NCBI RefSeq assembly: GCF_000812685.1
Contig: NZ_JWIF01000073.1
Coordinates: 1 to 64,000, forward strand
DNA length: 64,000 nt
From: Halocynthiibacter namhaensis
Lineage (GTDB): Bacteria; Pseudomonadota; Alphaproteobacteria; Rhodobacterales; Rhodobacteraceae
Direction of reading: 5' to 3'
The translations under genes and the position numbers were made by a program. The notes below the pieces were generated by a model that was not told the DNA's origin, ran no database searches, and saw nothing but the letters and a program-made list of their open reading frames with translations. This document shows positions 16,770 to 25,407 of this stretch, piece by piece. Each line of letters opens with the position of its first letter. Position 1 is the stretch's first letter.

Positions 16770-18911
16770 TTACGCCTCGCGTAGGATTTTGAGAATATCT
16801 TCAGCCGCATCGGGGATGTTCGTGCCGGGACCAAAGATTGCTTTGACCCCCGCATTATACAGATAATCATAATCTTGCTGTGGGATCACCCCGCCACAAA
16901 TCACGATGATATCTTCCGCGCCCTGTTCTTTCAAAGCGTCGATCAACTTGGGTGCCAAGGTTTTGTGGCCCGCCGCCTGCGAACTGATCCCAACAATATG
17001 CACATCGTTGTCGATCGCGTCTTGTGCGGCTTCTTCCGGGGTCTGGAACAGCGGGCCAACGTCGACATCAAAGCCGATGTCAGCAAAGGCCGTTGCGATG
17101 ACTTTTGCGCCGCGATCATGACCATCCTGGCCCATTTTCACGACCAGCATACGGGGGCGACGGCCTTCCTCGCTGGCGAATGCCTCAACTGATTTTTGAA
17201 TGTTCGCAAAGCCCTCATCACCTTCATAGGCCGCGCCATATACACCTGCCAATGTCTTGACCTCCGCGCGGTGGCGTCCAAACGCCTTTTCCATTGCTGT
17301 GCTGATTTCGCCCACTGTTGCACGCGCGCGCGCCGCTTCCACGGCCAGTTCCAACAGATTTCCTTTGCCAGAAGACGCGCCGACCTCAAGCGCCGCAAGG
17401 GCGCCTTCGACCGCCGCGACATCGCGCGTTTCGCGGATGTTCGCCAGACGCGCGACCTGTGCTACGCGCACGGCAACATTGTCCACATCCAGGATATCAA
17501 TCGCATCTTCTTTATCGAGGCGATATTTATTCACGCCCACAATCACTTCGTCACCACGGTCGATATTCGCCTGACGGCGCGCAGCGCTTTCTTCAATCCG
17601 CAGCTTCGGCATGCCAGAGGCCACGGCCTTGGTCATGCCGCCCATTTCTTCGACCTCTTCCATCAAGGCCCAAGCCTTATCCGCCAGTTCAGAGGTCAGG
17701 CTTTCCACATAGTAAGAGCCCGCCAGCGGATCGACCACATTGGTGATGCCGGTTTCTTCTTGCAAGATCAGCTGCGTGTTGCGCGCAATCCGCGCCGAGA
17801 AATCTGTCGGCAGTGCGATGGCTTCGTCCAATGCATTGGTGTGCAGGGATTGCGTCCCGCCCAGCGCTGCCGCCATGGCCTCATAGGCTGTGCGCACGAC
17901 ATTATTGTAAGGATCTTGTTCCTGCAAAGACACGCCAGAGGTTTGACAATGGGTCCGCAACATGGATGATTTTTCGAGCTTTGGTTCGAATTCTTCCATC
18001 ACACGATGCCAAAGCAGGCGGGCGGCGCGCAGCTTCGCGGCTTCCATGAAGAAGTTCATGCCGATGGCAAAGAAAAAGGACAAGCGGCCTGCGAATTTAT
18101 CCACGTCCATGCCCGCATTGATCGCCGCGCGCACATATTCACGACCATCCGCCAGCGTATAGGCAAGTTCCTGCACAAGGTTCGCACCGGCTTCTTGCAT
18201 GTGATAGCCGGAAATCGAGATCGAGTTGAATTTTGGCATCTCATTTGACGTATATTCAATGATGTCAGAGATAATCCGCATGCTTGGTTCAGGCGGATAG
18301 ATATAAGTATTGCGCACCATGAATTCTTTTAGAATGTCATTCTGAATGGTGCCCGCGAGCAGGGATTTATCGTGACCTTGCTCCTGGCCCGTCACAATAA
18401 AGCTTGCCAAGATCGGGATCACGGCACCGTTCATCGTCATGGAAACAGAGACTTTATCCAACGGGATACCATCGAACAGGATCTTCATATCCTCAACGGA
18501 ATCGATCGCTACACCCGCCTTACCAACATCACCAACAACCCGCTCATGATCACTGTCATAACCTCGGTGAGTCGCCAAATCGAAGGCCACCGACACGCCC
18601 TGTTGACCTGCAGCAAGCGCCTTGCGATAGAAAGCGTTGCTTTCTTCGGCGGTTGAAAAGCCCGCGTATTGGCGGATGGTCCATGGGCGCCCCGCATACA
18701 TGGTGGATTTCACACCACGGGTGAAAGGCGCGTGCCCAGCCGTCGTGCCCAGGTGATCAACACCCTCCAAATCCGAAGCGTCATAATACGGCTTAACATC
18801 GATCCCCTCTAAGGTTTTCCAAGTCAGATCCTCAACCGGACGGCCGCGCATTTCTTGTTCAGCCCGTTGTGCCCACGCCTCTGGCAGCGGAGTATTCTTC
18901 TTTGAAACCAT
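16770..18911 (-). CDS. scpA: Methylmalonyl-CoA mutase
   Basis: A 713-residue adenosylcobalamin-dependent mutase that turns (R)-methylmalonyl-CoA into succinyl-CoA, the last step of propionate entry to the TCA cycle. The N-terminal barrel shows [20 protein letters not shown] and [12 protein letters not shown]; the C-terminal B12 domain (from about 580) has the DGHDRG histidine loop, [10 protein letters not shown] and the [12 protein letters not shown] segment. Full length for single-chain bacterial mutases (also called bhbA or mcm). It lies downstream of pccA and its start is overlapped for 53 bp by the end of the sulfotransferase-like gene. Confidence 0.96.
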   Translation of the reverse strand: MVSKKNTPLPEAWAQRAEQEMRGRPVEDLTWKTLEGIDVKPYYDASDLEGVDHLGTTAGHAPFTRGVKSTMYAGRPWTIRQYAGFSTAEESNAFYRKALAAGQQGVSVAFDLATHRGYDSDHERVVGDVGKAGVAIDSVEDMKILFDGIPLDKVSVSMTMNGAVIPILASFIVTGQEQGHDKSLLAGTIQNDILKEFMVRNTYIYPPEPSMRIISDIIEYTSNEMPKFNSISISGYHMQEAGANLVQELAYTLADGREYVRAAINAGMDVDKFAGRLSFFFAIGMNFFMEAAKLRAARLLWHRVMEEFEPKLEKSSMLRTHCQTSGVSLQEQDPYNNVVRTAYEAMAAALGGTQSLHTNALDEAIALPTDFSARIARNTQLILQEETGITNVVDPLAGSYYVESLTSELADKAWALMEEVEEMGGMTKAVASGMPKLRIEESAARRQANIDRGDEVIVGVNKYRLDKEDAIDILDVDNVAVRVAQVARLANIRETRDVAAVEGALAALEVGASSGKGNLLELAVEAARARATVGEISTAMEKAFGRHRAEVKTLAGVYGAAYEGDEGFANIQKSVEAFASEEGRRPRMLVVKMGQDGHDRGAKVIATAFADIGFDVDVGPLFQTPEEAAQDAIDNDVHIVGISSQAAGHKTLAPKLIDALKEQGAEDIIVICGGVIPQQDYDYLYNAGVKAIFGPGTNIPDAAEDILKILREA

Positions 18912-19839
18912 AATCTTGTCCTCTCAGGTCTTCGTCCCAGCCGAGCGCATGCTCGTGGTCGTCAATAAATGTTAAGCCTGACCCGTCCTGTTCACGAAGC
19001 CACGCTAGATCTTCGGCATAGGCTTCTTTAAGAGCCTCCGAATGCCAGGTTGGAAAAGGCATCCAACTGCCCATTCCGTCATCGAATATTTTTGAATTTT
19101 GCGGGGTCTCGCCCCGATCTTTCACGACATCGCGCAAATATTTTTGTGTCGGTGCCATTGCGTGCACTTCCCTTGCGGCCCTTATACCGTCGGGTATGCA
19201 AACCCCCGTCAACAAGGCCAAAACCCGTTCTGGCTGCGTCGAGACGCGTTCGTATGGCAACACCATAATCTCAGCACCTGGAAAAACCGCTTTGATGTCT
19301 TCAATCAACGTTTTCCAACGTCTGGGTTGCGTGATCAAGCGATCCAAGGTTGCTTCGCTGGGCAAACTATGGCCCGCGGCAACAGATACAGCCAACTGCG
19401 ATGCCCACCATGTGTCATAACTGCGGATCGACAGTGTGATACGCTTCAGATTGGGGATAAACCCATTCCGCGCCCGCATCAAACGTGCCTTGGCATGAGG
19501 GTATAGATACCCCGTCGTCACATTTTCCGCGATATTGCCCAACAAATTCGGCTCAGACAGCAAGATCTGTTCAAATCCGTCGCGTTGCTTTTCAGCCAAC
19601 ATCAAGCGCGTCAAACCGCAGGCCCTATGAACCCGACGATCTTGTTCGCTGGTGCTGAAATCGGGATGACACATCATACCCGTGAAAAGCCCGGCGCGTG
19701 TATCATTGGTACCTACAAAGGCAAGTTTTTCAGCGCGTAATGCATTCAGATTTTGAATGAGAAAATTATGAAAGCTTGTCGTTGCGGTGCGGTGCGCACC
19801 CACACAAAGAACCAATTCCACCGACTGTACCCCCACCAT
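18859..19839 (-). CDS. Sulfotransferase-like P-loop protein
   Basis: A 326-residue protein beginning with [14 protein letters not shown], a phosphosulfate-binding P-loop of the sulfotransferase type (GxxRTxTTS), followed by a core with [11 protein letters not shown] (plausibly the 3-prime phosphate loop) and [21 protein letters not shown] typical of such folds. The acceptor is unknown. The start is uncertain: ATG 19839 is used, ATG 19920 is also in frame, and neither has a good ribosome site. The frame stays open to 20619 but that part lies opposite a DUF4174 gene. Its last 53 bp overlap the methylmalonyl-CoA mutase start. Confidence 0.7.
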   Translation of the reverse strand: MVGVQSVELVLCVGAHRTATTSFHNFLIQNLNALRAEKLAFVGTNDTRAGLFTGMMCHPDFSTSEQDRRVHRACGLTRLMLAEKQRDGFEQILLSEPNLLGNIAENVTTGYLYPHAKARLMRARNGFIPNLKRITLSIRSYDTWWASQLAVSVAAGHSLPSEATLDRLITQPRRWKTLIEDIKAVFPGAEIMVLPYERVSTQPERVLALLTGVCIPDGIRAAREVHAMAPTQKYLRDVVKDRGETPQNSKIFDDGMGSWMPFPTWHSEALKEAYAEDLAWLREQDGSGLTFIDDHEHALGWDEDLRGQDYGFKEEYSAARGVGTTG

Positions 19840-20026
19840 ATCAACACGGCCTAGATCACCCAATTGCCCCAGAGCAATCGTTTTTTCTGGACCACCACGC
19901 CCTTTGGCCAAAGATGGCATGGAAGCCGTTTCAGAAGGATTAATCGTTCGAAGAATCCCAAAAAACGCCGTGTATCCACTCGCAATCGGATCAGAATGGT
20001 ATATCTCTGAGTAGAGGGAGCACGTG

Positions 20027-20494
20027 ATGAAACGAATACACTCATATTTTTCAGGTTTTGCCGGGATATTATTGGCGGGGATTTCTGCCTTGCACGTCTT
20101 GCCGACACAAGCCCAGGACGCTGCCCCTACCTTGACGGTATTGGACGCATCAACCACGACCAGCGACCCATTACTCTGGCGGTCTCGCTTGATTGTGGTT
20201 TTTGCTGACAGCCCACTTGATCCACGTTTCACCGACCAGATCACAAAACTGGAAGCCGGTGCCGAAGCATTGCTTGATCGGGATGTGGTGGTGATCACAG
20301 ACACGGATCCGGCGGGTATGACTGAGCTGCGCCAAGATCTGCGTCCGCGTGGGTTTATGATGGTGTTGATCGGGAAAGATGGTGTGATCCGTCTGCGCAA
20401 ACCCTTTGCTTGGGGTGTGCGCGAAATCAGCCGATCCATCGACAAAATCCCCCTGCGCCAGCAAGAAGTTCGCGACCGACGCACATCAGAGTAA
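20027..20494 (+). CDS. DUF4174 family exported protein
   Basis: A 155-residue protein with a signal peptide ending near PTQAQDA. The mature domain matches the DUF4174 pattern: DPLLWRSRLIVVFADSPLDPRF, a middle RDVVVITDTDP, and the end block RPRGFMMVLIGKDGVIRLRKPF, which looks like a thioredoxin-type fold lacking the CxxC pair. ATG 20027 has GGAG six bases upstream (a GTG directly precedes it). It is the only plus-strand gene inside the minus-strand propionate island. Function unknown. Confidence 0.8.
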   Translation: MKRIHSYFSGFAGILLAGISALHVLPTQAQDAAPTLTVLDASTTTSDPLLWRSRLIVVFADSPLDPRFTDQITKLEAGAEALLDRDVVVITDTDPAGMTELRQDLRPRGFMMVLIGKDGVIRLRKPFAWGVREISRSIDKIPLRQQEVRDRRTSE

Positions 20495-20519
20495 CTTTTG
20501 GGGAACGGCATGTTCTGCG

Positions 20520-20732
20520 TCATAGCCCGGAACCTTCCATGGCAGCACAATCTCGCGCATGCACACATGCTGCCAGCCACGCAGCGACTAAAGCGGTCAC
20601 CGCTGCAAGCCCGTTCCAAATGGGCGATTTAGGAATTTTCCCGAATTCAAGTATCAGCACCACAGCCAAGCCCCCAGCCGCGAGGGCCAGGGATGCAAGG
20701 GCAAAGCCGATTATGAAGCGGGTTTGACTCAT
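20520..20732 (-). CDS. Small two-helix membrane protein
   Basis: A 70-residue protein with two hydrophobic helices (about 7-28 and 38-58) and a short tail that ends with a pair of cysteines (ACVHARDC). The start overlaps the pccA stop by 4 bp (ATGA), so it is translationally coupled to the biotin subunit of propionyl-CoA carboxylase. I do not recognise the family. Confidence 0.7.
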   Translation of the reverse strand: MSQTRFIIGFALASLALAAGGLAVVLILEFGKIPKSPIWNGLAAVTALVAAWLAACVHARDCAAMEGSGL

Positions 20733-22729
20733 TCGAACTCGAGGATCACATCGTCAACCGCAAGGCTATCACCCGCAGCCGCGTTGACTTTGCTGACAAC
20801 GGCTTTCTTCTCAGCACGCAGGATGTTCTCCATTTTCATGGCTTCCACAGTGCAAAGTGTTTGGCCTTCTTGCACTTCATCTCCAACGGCCACCGCAACA
20901 TTCACGATCAGACCAGGCATTGGACACAGAAGCAAACGGGACGTATCCGGTGCGACTTTTTCAGGCATCAACGCCGCCAATTCGGCTTGACGTGGGCTGC
21001 GCACACGCACGATCAAATCTGCCCCACGCGACCGAATACGGAAACCTTGCGTGATCTTTTCGACCTTTAGAACCAGAGGGCTGCCATCGACGTTCAGACG
21101 CGCAAGACTGTCACCCGGTGTCCAATCCGATGCCACACGATGCGTGCGCCCATCATCGAAATGCACAGTCGATCCATCGTGATCTGCTTCGATCTCAACT
21201 GGGATGTCTTCGCCTTGGATGTTCACAACCCATTCTGCGCCAACTTTGCGTTCATGGTTGCTCATCCGGCCAGACACGCGCGTGCGGCGAATTTCAGCAA
21301 CACGATGCATCGCCGCGGCAGAGGCTGCGATGCGCTGAATGGCGTCGCGGTCCAATTCGACCCCTTCAAACCCGTCGGGATATTCTTCCTCGATGAAAGC
21401 GGTCGTCATCTCGCCCGAGGTGAATTTCGGGTGATCCATCACGGCAGATAGGAACGGCAAATTGTGCCCGATCCCTTCGAGTTCAAACCCATCCAAAGCG
21501 TTGCGCATATGTTCAATCGCCGTCGCACGATCCGGGCCCCATGTGCACAGCTTTGCGATCATCGGGTCGTAATACATGCTGATCTCGCCGCCTTCAAAGA
21601 CGCCAGTGTCATTGCGCACAACTTCATCTGCCTGCACGAGTTCTTCCGGGGGACGGTATTTCACCAAACGACCAATTGAGGGCAGGAACCCACGATAAGG
21701 GTCTTCGGCATAGAGACGGCTTTCAATCGCCCAGCCGTTCAGTTTCACATCTTCCTGTTTGATCGTCAGCTCTTCGCCATTGGCCACCCGGATCATCTGT
21801 TCAACCAAATCAACACCGGTGATCATCTCGGTCACCGGATGTTCCACCTGCAGGCGTGTGTTCATCTCAAGGAAGTAGAAATTCTTATCGCCATCGACGA
21901 TGAATTCCACAGTACCAGCAGAGGCATAATCAACGGCCTGCGCCAATGCGACGGCCTGATCGCCCATGCGTTTGCGGGTTTCTTCATCCAAGAAAGGTGA
22001 TGGTGCTTCTTCAATCACTTTTTGCTGACGGCGTTGGATCGAACATTCGCGTTCGCCCAAATAAATCCCGTTCCCGTGACTGTCACACAGCACCTGAATT
22101 TCGATGTGACGTGGTTGTGTCACGAATTTTTCGATAAAGATCCGGTCATCACCAAAGCTGTTTTTCGCCTCGTTCTTAGATGACTGAAACCCTTCGCGGG
22201 CCTCCTCGTCATTCCAAGCGATGCGCATACCTTTACCACCACCACCGGCAGAAGCTTTCAACATCACGGGGTAACCAACCTCGTTGGAAATCTTGACCGC
22301 CTCATCGGCGTCCTCGATCAGTCCCATATAGCCAGGAACTGTGGAAACACCTGCTTCTTGCGCGATCTTTTTGGACGTGATCTTATCGCCCATCTTTTCA
22401 ATCGCACCCACAGGCGGGCCAACAAAGGCAACGCCTTCCGCAGCCAAGGCCTCAGCGAATTTCGAATTCTCAGACAGGAACCCATAGCCTGGATGCACAG
22501 CTTCAGCGCCGGTTTGGCGGATTGCATCCATAACTTTGTCGATCACGATATAGGACTGGTTCGCAGGAGGCGGGCCAATGTGCACGGCTTCATCCGCCAT
22601 TTTCACATGCAATGCATTGCGGTCCGCATCTGAATAGATCGCCACTGTTTTGATCCCCATGGCACGGGCAGATTTGATAACGCGGCAGGCAATTTCGCCC
22701 CGGTTTGCAATGAGGATCTTTTTAAACAT
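20729..22729 (-). CDS. pccA: Propionyl-CoA carboxylase, biotin carboxylase/biotin carrier subunit
   Basis: A 666-residue alpha subunit. The biotin carboxylase half opens MFKKILIANRGEIACRV, has the ATP-grasp glycine loop KASAGGGGKGMRIAW and FLEMNTRLQVEHPVTEM; a middle acyl-carboxylase-type linker follows, and the C-terminal carrier domain has the biotinylation site VEAMKMEN about 35 residues from the end. It carboxylates biotin with ATP and bicarbonate for transfer to propionyl-CoA by PccB. pccB lies 2.7 kb upstream on the same strand, separated by small genes. Confidence 0.96.
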   Translation of the reverse strand: MFKKILIANRGEIACRVIKSARAMGIKTVAIYSDADRNALHVKMADEAVHIGPPPANQSYIVIDKVMDAIRQTGAEAVHPGYGFLSENSKFAEALAAEGVAFVGPPVGAIEKMGDKITSKKIAQEAGVSTVPGYMGLIEDADEAVKISNEVGYPVMLKASAGGGGKGMRIAWNDEEAREGFQSSKNEAKNSFGDDRIFIEKFVTQPRHIEIQVLCDSHGNGIYLGERECSIQRRQQKVIEEAPSPFLDEETRKRMGDQAVALAQAVDYASAGTVEFIVDGDKNFYFLEMNTRLQVEHPVTEMITGVDLVEQMIRVANGEELTIKQEDVKLNGWAIESRLYAEDPYRGFLPSIGRLVKYRPPEELVQADEVVRNDTGVFEGGEISMYYDPMIAKLCTWGPDRATAIEHMRNALDGFELEGIGHNLPFLSAVMDHPKFTSGEMTTAFIEEEYPDGFEGVELDRDAIQRIAASAAAMHRVAEIRRTRVSGRMSNHERKVGAEWVVNIQGEDIPVEIEADHDGSTVHFDDGRTHRVASDWTPGDSLARLNVDGSPLVLKVEKITQGFRIRSRGADLIVRVRSPRQAELAALMPEKVAPDTSRLLLCPMPGLIVNVAVAVGDEVQEGQTLCTVEAMKMENILRAEKKAVVSKVNAAAGDSLAVDDVILEFE

Positions 22730-22808
22730 CTTCTGTCCTTGTCGTTTAATTCATGCGCCAGATGGCAGCGGTTAAGGTGAAGGCCATGGCCCGGATCAAG
22801 TAGAAACG

Positions 22809-22843
22809 CAAAAACCGGAACACGCCTGCGCATGTCCCGGTTT
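22809..22843 (-). terminator. Rho-independent terminator of lipoprotein gene
   Basis: AAACCGGAACA (22812-22822) pairs with TGTCCCGGTTT (22833-22843) with one mismatch and a 10-base loop. On the minus strand the stem ends in GGTTTTTG. It lies between the glycine-zipper lipoprotein stop (22902) and the pccA start (22729), so pccA should have its own promoter within about 80 bases. Confidence 0.8.
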
Positions 22844-22901
22844 CATCATTATTGTCAGTGTTGTTAGACGCGCCCAAAGCCCGCCAACCTGTGAAACTCT
22901 A

Positions 22902-23102
22902 TTAGTTACAGATGTTAACGTCGTCGCAGAGCGCGCCAGCCGCACCGCCGATTGCTGCCCCCGTGAGAAGGTCACCGCCTGTGCTTTTTGCAACGACCGC
23001 GCCAACGGCAGCCCCTGCGGCTCCGCGTTCAAGGTCGTTGTCAAGGCATCCTGACAAAAGTGTAACTGTGAAGACTGCTGCTGCGATATATTTGAATGGC
23101 AT
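22902..23102 (-). CDS. Glycine-zipper lipoprotein
   Basis: A 66-residue lipoprotein: MPFKYIAAAVFTVTLLSGC gives a lipobox (LLSGC), and the mature chain is a short Gly/Ala zipper (RGAAGAAVGAVVAKSTGG then GAAIGGAAGALC), the pattern of small outer-membrane or envelope glycine-zipper proteins. It ends CDDVNICN with two further cysteines. ATG 23102 follows GGCAGGA. Longer frames on this strand start without ribosome sites. It has its own terminator and may be an independent unit inside the propionate island. Confidence 0.8.
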   Translation of the reverse strand: MPFKYIAAAVFTVTLLSGCLDNDLERGAAGAAVGAVVAKSTGGDLLTGAAIGGAAGALCDDVNICN

Positions 23103-23229
23103 ATGTCCTGCCTTCCTAGTTGATCCGGGTTGTGACCCATTTCTACCGCGAATGCCGCACGGCAAAAAGCCCGCGCCTTGATCGCATCGCAAACGGCAGA
23201 AAACCGCGTAAAAGAGGGCATAAACACGC

Positions 23230-23586
23230 TCATTCGTCGTCCACCTCAAAGGCATCTGGGAAATTCGCACGCGCCAATTTTTCGTTCACCACCAAAAGCG
23301 CATCATAACTTGCCGGATCAAAGGGATCTTCAGCCGCAATGATTTCGCGACCAAAATGCCATGACAAACGTCCAGCATCTAGGTTGCCGCGTTCAAAAGG
23401 TTCCATACCAAAATGCTGGATAATGGCCTTTATAAACCCCGCATCCGCGCGACGGTCAGGTGGGCGACGGTCCGCATAACGTTCGCGTTCGGTCAGGGGG
23501 GTGACCCCACCCTTGTTCGGACGGCGAATGATAAACTGATAATCTGTGCCCGGAAGTCGGCCCGGGAAGCCACGGTGTTTTAGCAT
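23230..23586 (-). CDS. Conserved-looking hypothetical protein
   Basis: A 118-residue soluble protein (MLKHRGFPGRLPGTDYQF start) rich in Arg, Pro and Asp, with the stretch ERERYADRRPPDRRADAGF. No signal peptide, membrane helix or known motif. Start is uncertain: ATG 23586 has a weak GGGA about 9 bases upstream, and a GTG at 23601 is an alternative. It lies between two lipoprotein genes on the same strand. Function unknown. Confidence 0.6.
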   Translation of the reverse strand: MLKHRGFPGRLPGTDYQFIIRRPNKGGVTPLTERERYADRRPPDRRADAGFIKAIIQHFGMEPFERGNLDAGRLSWHFGREIIAAEDPFDPASYDALLVVNEKLARANFPDAFEVDDE

Positions 23587-23695
23587 TTTAGCTGTTCCCA
23601 CTGTTTAAAGGTTGCGGGAAAAGCTGTTTCACATCTGACCCCAGTAAAAAAGGCCAGATGTGCATAATCCATCGGTAATCCCGATTTGTGACGGG

Positions 23696-24019
23696 TTAAT
23701 GCACGCCGCCGCCCGTATCGCTGTCATCCCGGTCATACTCCATGCACGGAGATAACGGATGTGGCCGGTAACTTCCTGCAGTGCACTCTTCGGAGACTTC
23801 ATCTGGCAATACGCAAGGATTGATCTGATCAACACCCCCATCACTGATGGCATCACCGTCATGACTTGGAGTTGACCCATCGGAACAGCCGACAACTGCA
23901 CCGAATTTATTGAAGATCGGTTCGGACTGAATGCGTATTTGTTCTTCTTGCTGGGAACACGCCCCCAAAGCAAGAACCAGTCCGAAACAAAGGCCTGTTG
24001 CAATAGTTGATTTAAACAT
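23696..24019 (-). CDS. Small lipoprotein of unknown function
   Basis: A 107-residue lipoprotein, signal peptide MFKSTIATGLCFGLVLALGAC with lipobox ALGAC. The mature chain is acidic and has four further cysteines (in VVGCSDG, INPCVLP, SEECTAG, SPCMEY), which could form two disulfides. ATG 24019 has CGGAG about 7 bases upstream. Acidic Asp/Gly tail at the C-terminus. I do not recognise the family. A longer minus-strand frame across this region is a shadow. Confidence 0.65.
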   Translation of the reverse strand: MFKSTIATGLCFGLVLALGACSQQEEQIRIQSEPIFNKFGAVVGCSDGSTPSHDGDAISDGGVDQINPCVLPDEVSEECTAGSYRPHPLSPCMEYDRDDSDTGGGVH

Positions 24020-24147
24020 AATTTGCTCCGTAAATATTGGTGTGTTGTCCACAGACTATAGACCAAAGAATTGAACCCGTCATACAAACGTACGGCACGG
24101 TCAGAAAACAACAGGAGGAGCGCCCCTAAGTTGCTTGGGGGGGTGTC

Positions 24148-24170
24148 GGGGGCAGATAAATTCTGCCCCC
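24148..24170. terminator. GC-rich hairpin after the tiny lipoprotein gene
   Basis: GGGGGCAGA (24148-24156) and TCTGCCCCC (24162-24170) form a perfect 9-bp stem with a 5-base loop, starting 8 bases after the minus-strand stop at 24179. No T tract follows, so it may act as a Rho-type or stability element. Confidence 0.5.
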
Positions 24171-24178
24171 AGACGATA

Positions 24179-24310
24179 TTACATTTTGTTAGATACTGGC
24201 TCAGAAACAACTGGCGCAACATATGGTGTTGGCTCTTCTTGCTGAGCTGCACATGCAGATACGAAGGCAACGAGGCTAAGAGCGATAAGAGCTTTTGCAG
24301 TACGGGACAT
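24179..24310 (-). CDS. Tiny lipoprotein (43 aa)
   Basis: A 43-residue lipoprotein too short for usual gene callers. It starts MSRTAKALIALSLVAFVSAC, giving a lipobox (VSAC) after a basic N-region, and has a mature chain of about 23 residues (AAQQEEPTPYVAPVVSEPV), rich in Pro, Val and Glu. AGGAG lies 7 bases before the ATG, the stop is TAA, and a strong hairpin follows. The signal peptide and ribosome site together make it convincing. Function unknown; possibly an envelope lipoprotein of the kind common in Rhodobacteraceae. Confidence 0.75.
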   Translation of the reverse strand: MSRTAKALIALSLVAFVSACAAQQEEPTPYVAPVVSEPVSNKM

Positions 24311-24515
24311 GGTAATCTCCTGTTAAGTGGTTTGGGGTATTTCCCAATATTCAAAAAACGGTAACCCGAAAAGTTAACGCCTGAATGACACTTGGCATAT
24401 TTTTCGCCATTCGAAAACACACTCAATTCGCATTCGGCGTGTTTCTGCACGATCTGCGATGGATTTCCCACAGTTTGGGCGTCACAAAGCGCCCGAATGT
24501 CAATAACAGGACACA

Positions 24516-24971
24516 TCAGAACAGCTCCGGCACGCAGTCATCGCCCTCAAGGCGATAAGCGCTAAAGTATTTCGCCACCCCAGGATCAACAGACCCGATT
24601 TGGGTCTCTTGATTCTCAAGATTGACTATTATTTGTGCAATCTCAGTGGTGTTTTCAGACGACAGGATGGATTTGCCCACCAAGCACAGATGCAACATGT
24701 CGCCCTCAATCACCTCAAGGTTGACGGTATCTTTTTCCATATTCGGCGCAACGAAACGAAACCTCGTTGACAGAGCTTCCCCGGATTGCCCCGCATCACC
24801 ATTCACTGCAGTTGAGCGTTCCAAAAACCACACCACCATCCCAGAAGGTACGGCGATTTCCGTGCCTTTGGCCAAATCCCCGCCTTCAGGGCGAATCAAT
24901 TCCAGCGTCAGACGAAATGACACCATCAAAAGAACCGCAAGAAGAACCGCTATGACCAACCAACGTTTCAT
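24516..24971 (-). CDS. Membrane-anchored periplasmic hypothetical protein
   Basis: A 151-residue protein with an N-terminal hydrophobic anchor (RWLVIAVLLAVLLMVSF) and a periplasmic domain. The pattern AVPSGMVVWFLERS then RFRFVAPNM and a late LCLVGKSIL resembles a small DUF family that sits beside pccB in roseobacters (I suspect DUF6497 but cannot confirm). Two cysteines in the mature domain. The start overlaps the preceding small gene by 4 bp, so it belongs to the pccB transcript. Confidence 0.7.
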   Translation of the reverse strand: MKRWLVIAVLLAVLLMVSFRLTLELIRPEGGDLAKGTEIAVPSGMVVWFLERSTAVNGDAGQSGEALSTRFRFVAPNMEKDTVNLEVIEGDMLHLCLVGKSILSSENTTEIAQIIVNLENQETQIGSVDPGVAKYFSAYRLEGDDCVPELF

Positions 24972-25207
24972 TGCGCAACACCATGTTCTGGCATGCTTTC
25001 CCTGGTCGTCGCAAATTCAGCAGGTGAAACAAACTCTAGCAACTCGATATCATCTGATTTCTTCACAAAACGATGACGAAATCCCAGCTGTCGACATTCA
25101 AAAAATGCCCCCAGCCACACCTTTTCAAACGGCACAAAAACCGCGTGACAGATGATAAAAGCTGGATTGCTGTAAATGCAGGTCACTAAATTTCCCTCAA
25201 CTGACAT
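24968..25207 (-). CDS. Small hypothetical protein downstream of pccB
   Basis: A 79-residue protein, MSVEGNLVTCIYSNPAFIICH at the N-terminus, with mixed hydrophobic and aromatic content and three cysteines. No signal peptide or known motif. The ATG at 25207 overlaps the previous gene by 11 bp, and its end overlaps the next by 4 bp, which is the main evidence that it is a real gene of the pccB operon. Function unknown. Confidence 0.6.
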   Translation of the reverse strand: MSVEGNLVTCIYSNPAFIICHAVFVPFEKVWLGAFFECRQLGFRHRFVKKSDDIELLEFVSPAEFATTRESMPEHGVAQ

Positions 25208-25403
25208 CGATGCGTTGCGGCATCGCGGTTTGCCAAGTGGTTGCTTCTCTTGCCTGCAACGCCTCTCCAAGCGGAGAACGAAACACCGCCAACATGACTT
25301 CACGCAAATCTTCTGCCCCCTTGATTTCAAAGAAATCCAGGAAAGCCAGAGGCAACGCCCCTGGTCCGAAAGTCAGCTCATCAAAGTCAATAGTTTCTGC
25401 CAT
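25197..25403 (-). CDS. Small hypothetical protein immediately after pccB
   Basis: A 68-residue acidic protein (MAETIDFDELTFGPGALPLAFLDFFEI) starting 4 bases after the pccB stop. No signal peptide, helix or recognisable motif. Its coupling to pccB and overlap with the next small gene suggest co-expression with propionyl-CoA carboxylase, though a metabolic role is not shown. Function unknown. Confidence 0.65.
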   Translation of the reverse strand: MAETIDFDELTFGPGALPLAFLDFFEIKGAEDLREVMLAVFRSPLGEALQAREATTWQTAMPQRIDVS

Positions 25404-25407
25404 CAGA

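Noticed and set aside
17196-17969. A 257-residue plus-strand frame
   Set aside because: Antisense to methylmalonyl-CoA mutase; His/Arg-rich shadow composition.
19840-20619. N-terminal extension of the sulfotransferase-like frame
   Set aside because: It lies opposite the DUF4174 gene and its translation is Arg/Ser-rich with no conserved feature; the P-loop should be near the N-terminus.
22796-23233. Alternative 145-residue minus-strand gene
   Set aside because: It overlaps the glycine-zipper lipoprotein in another frame; the lipoprotein has a lipobox and ribosome site, this frame has neither.
23629-24516. A 295-residue minus-strand frame
   Set aside because: Overlaps two lipoprotein genes with clear signal peptides in another frame; no family-like features.
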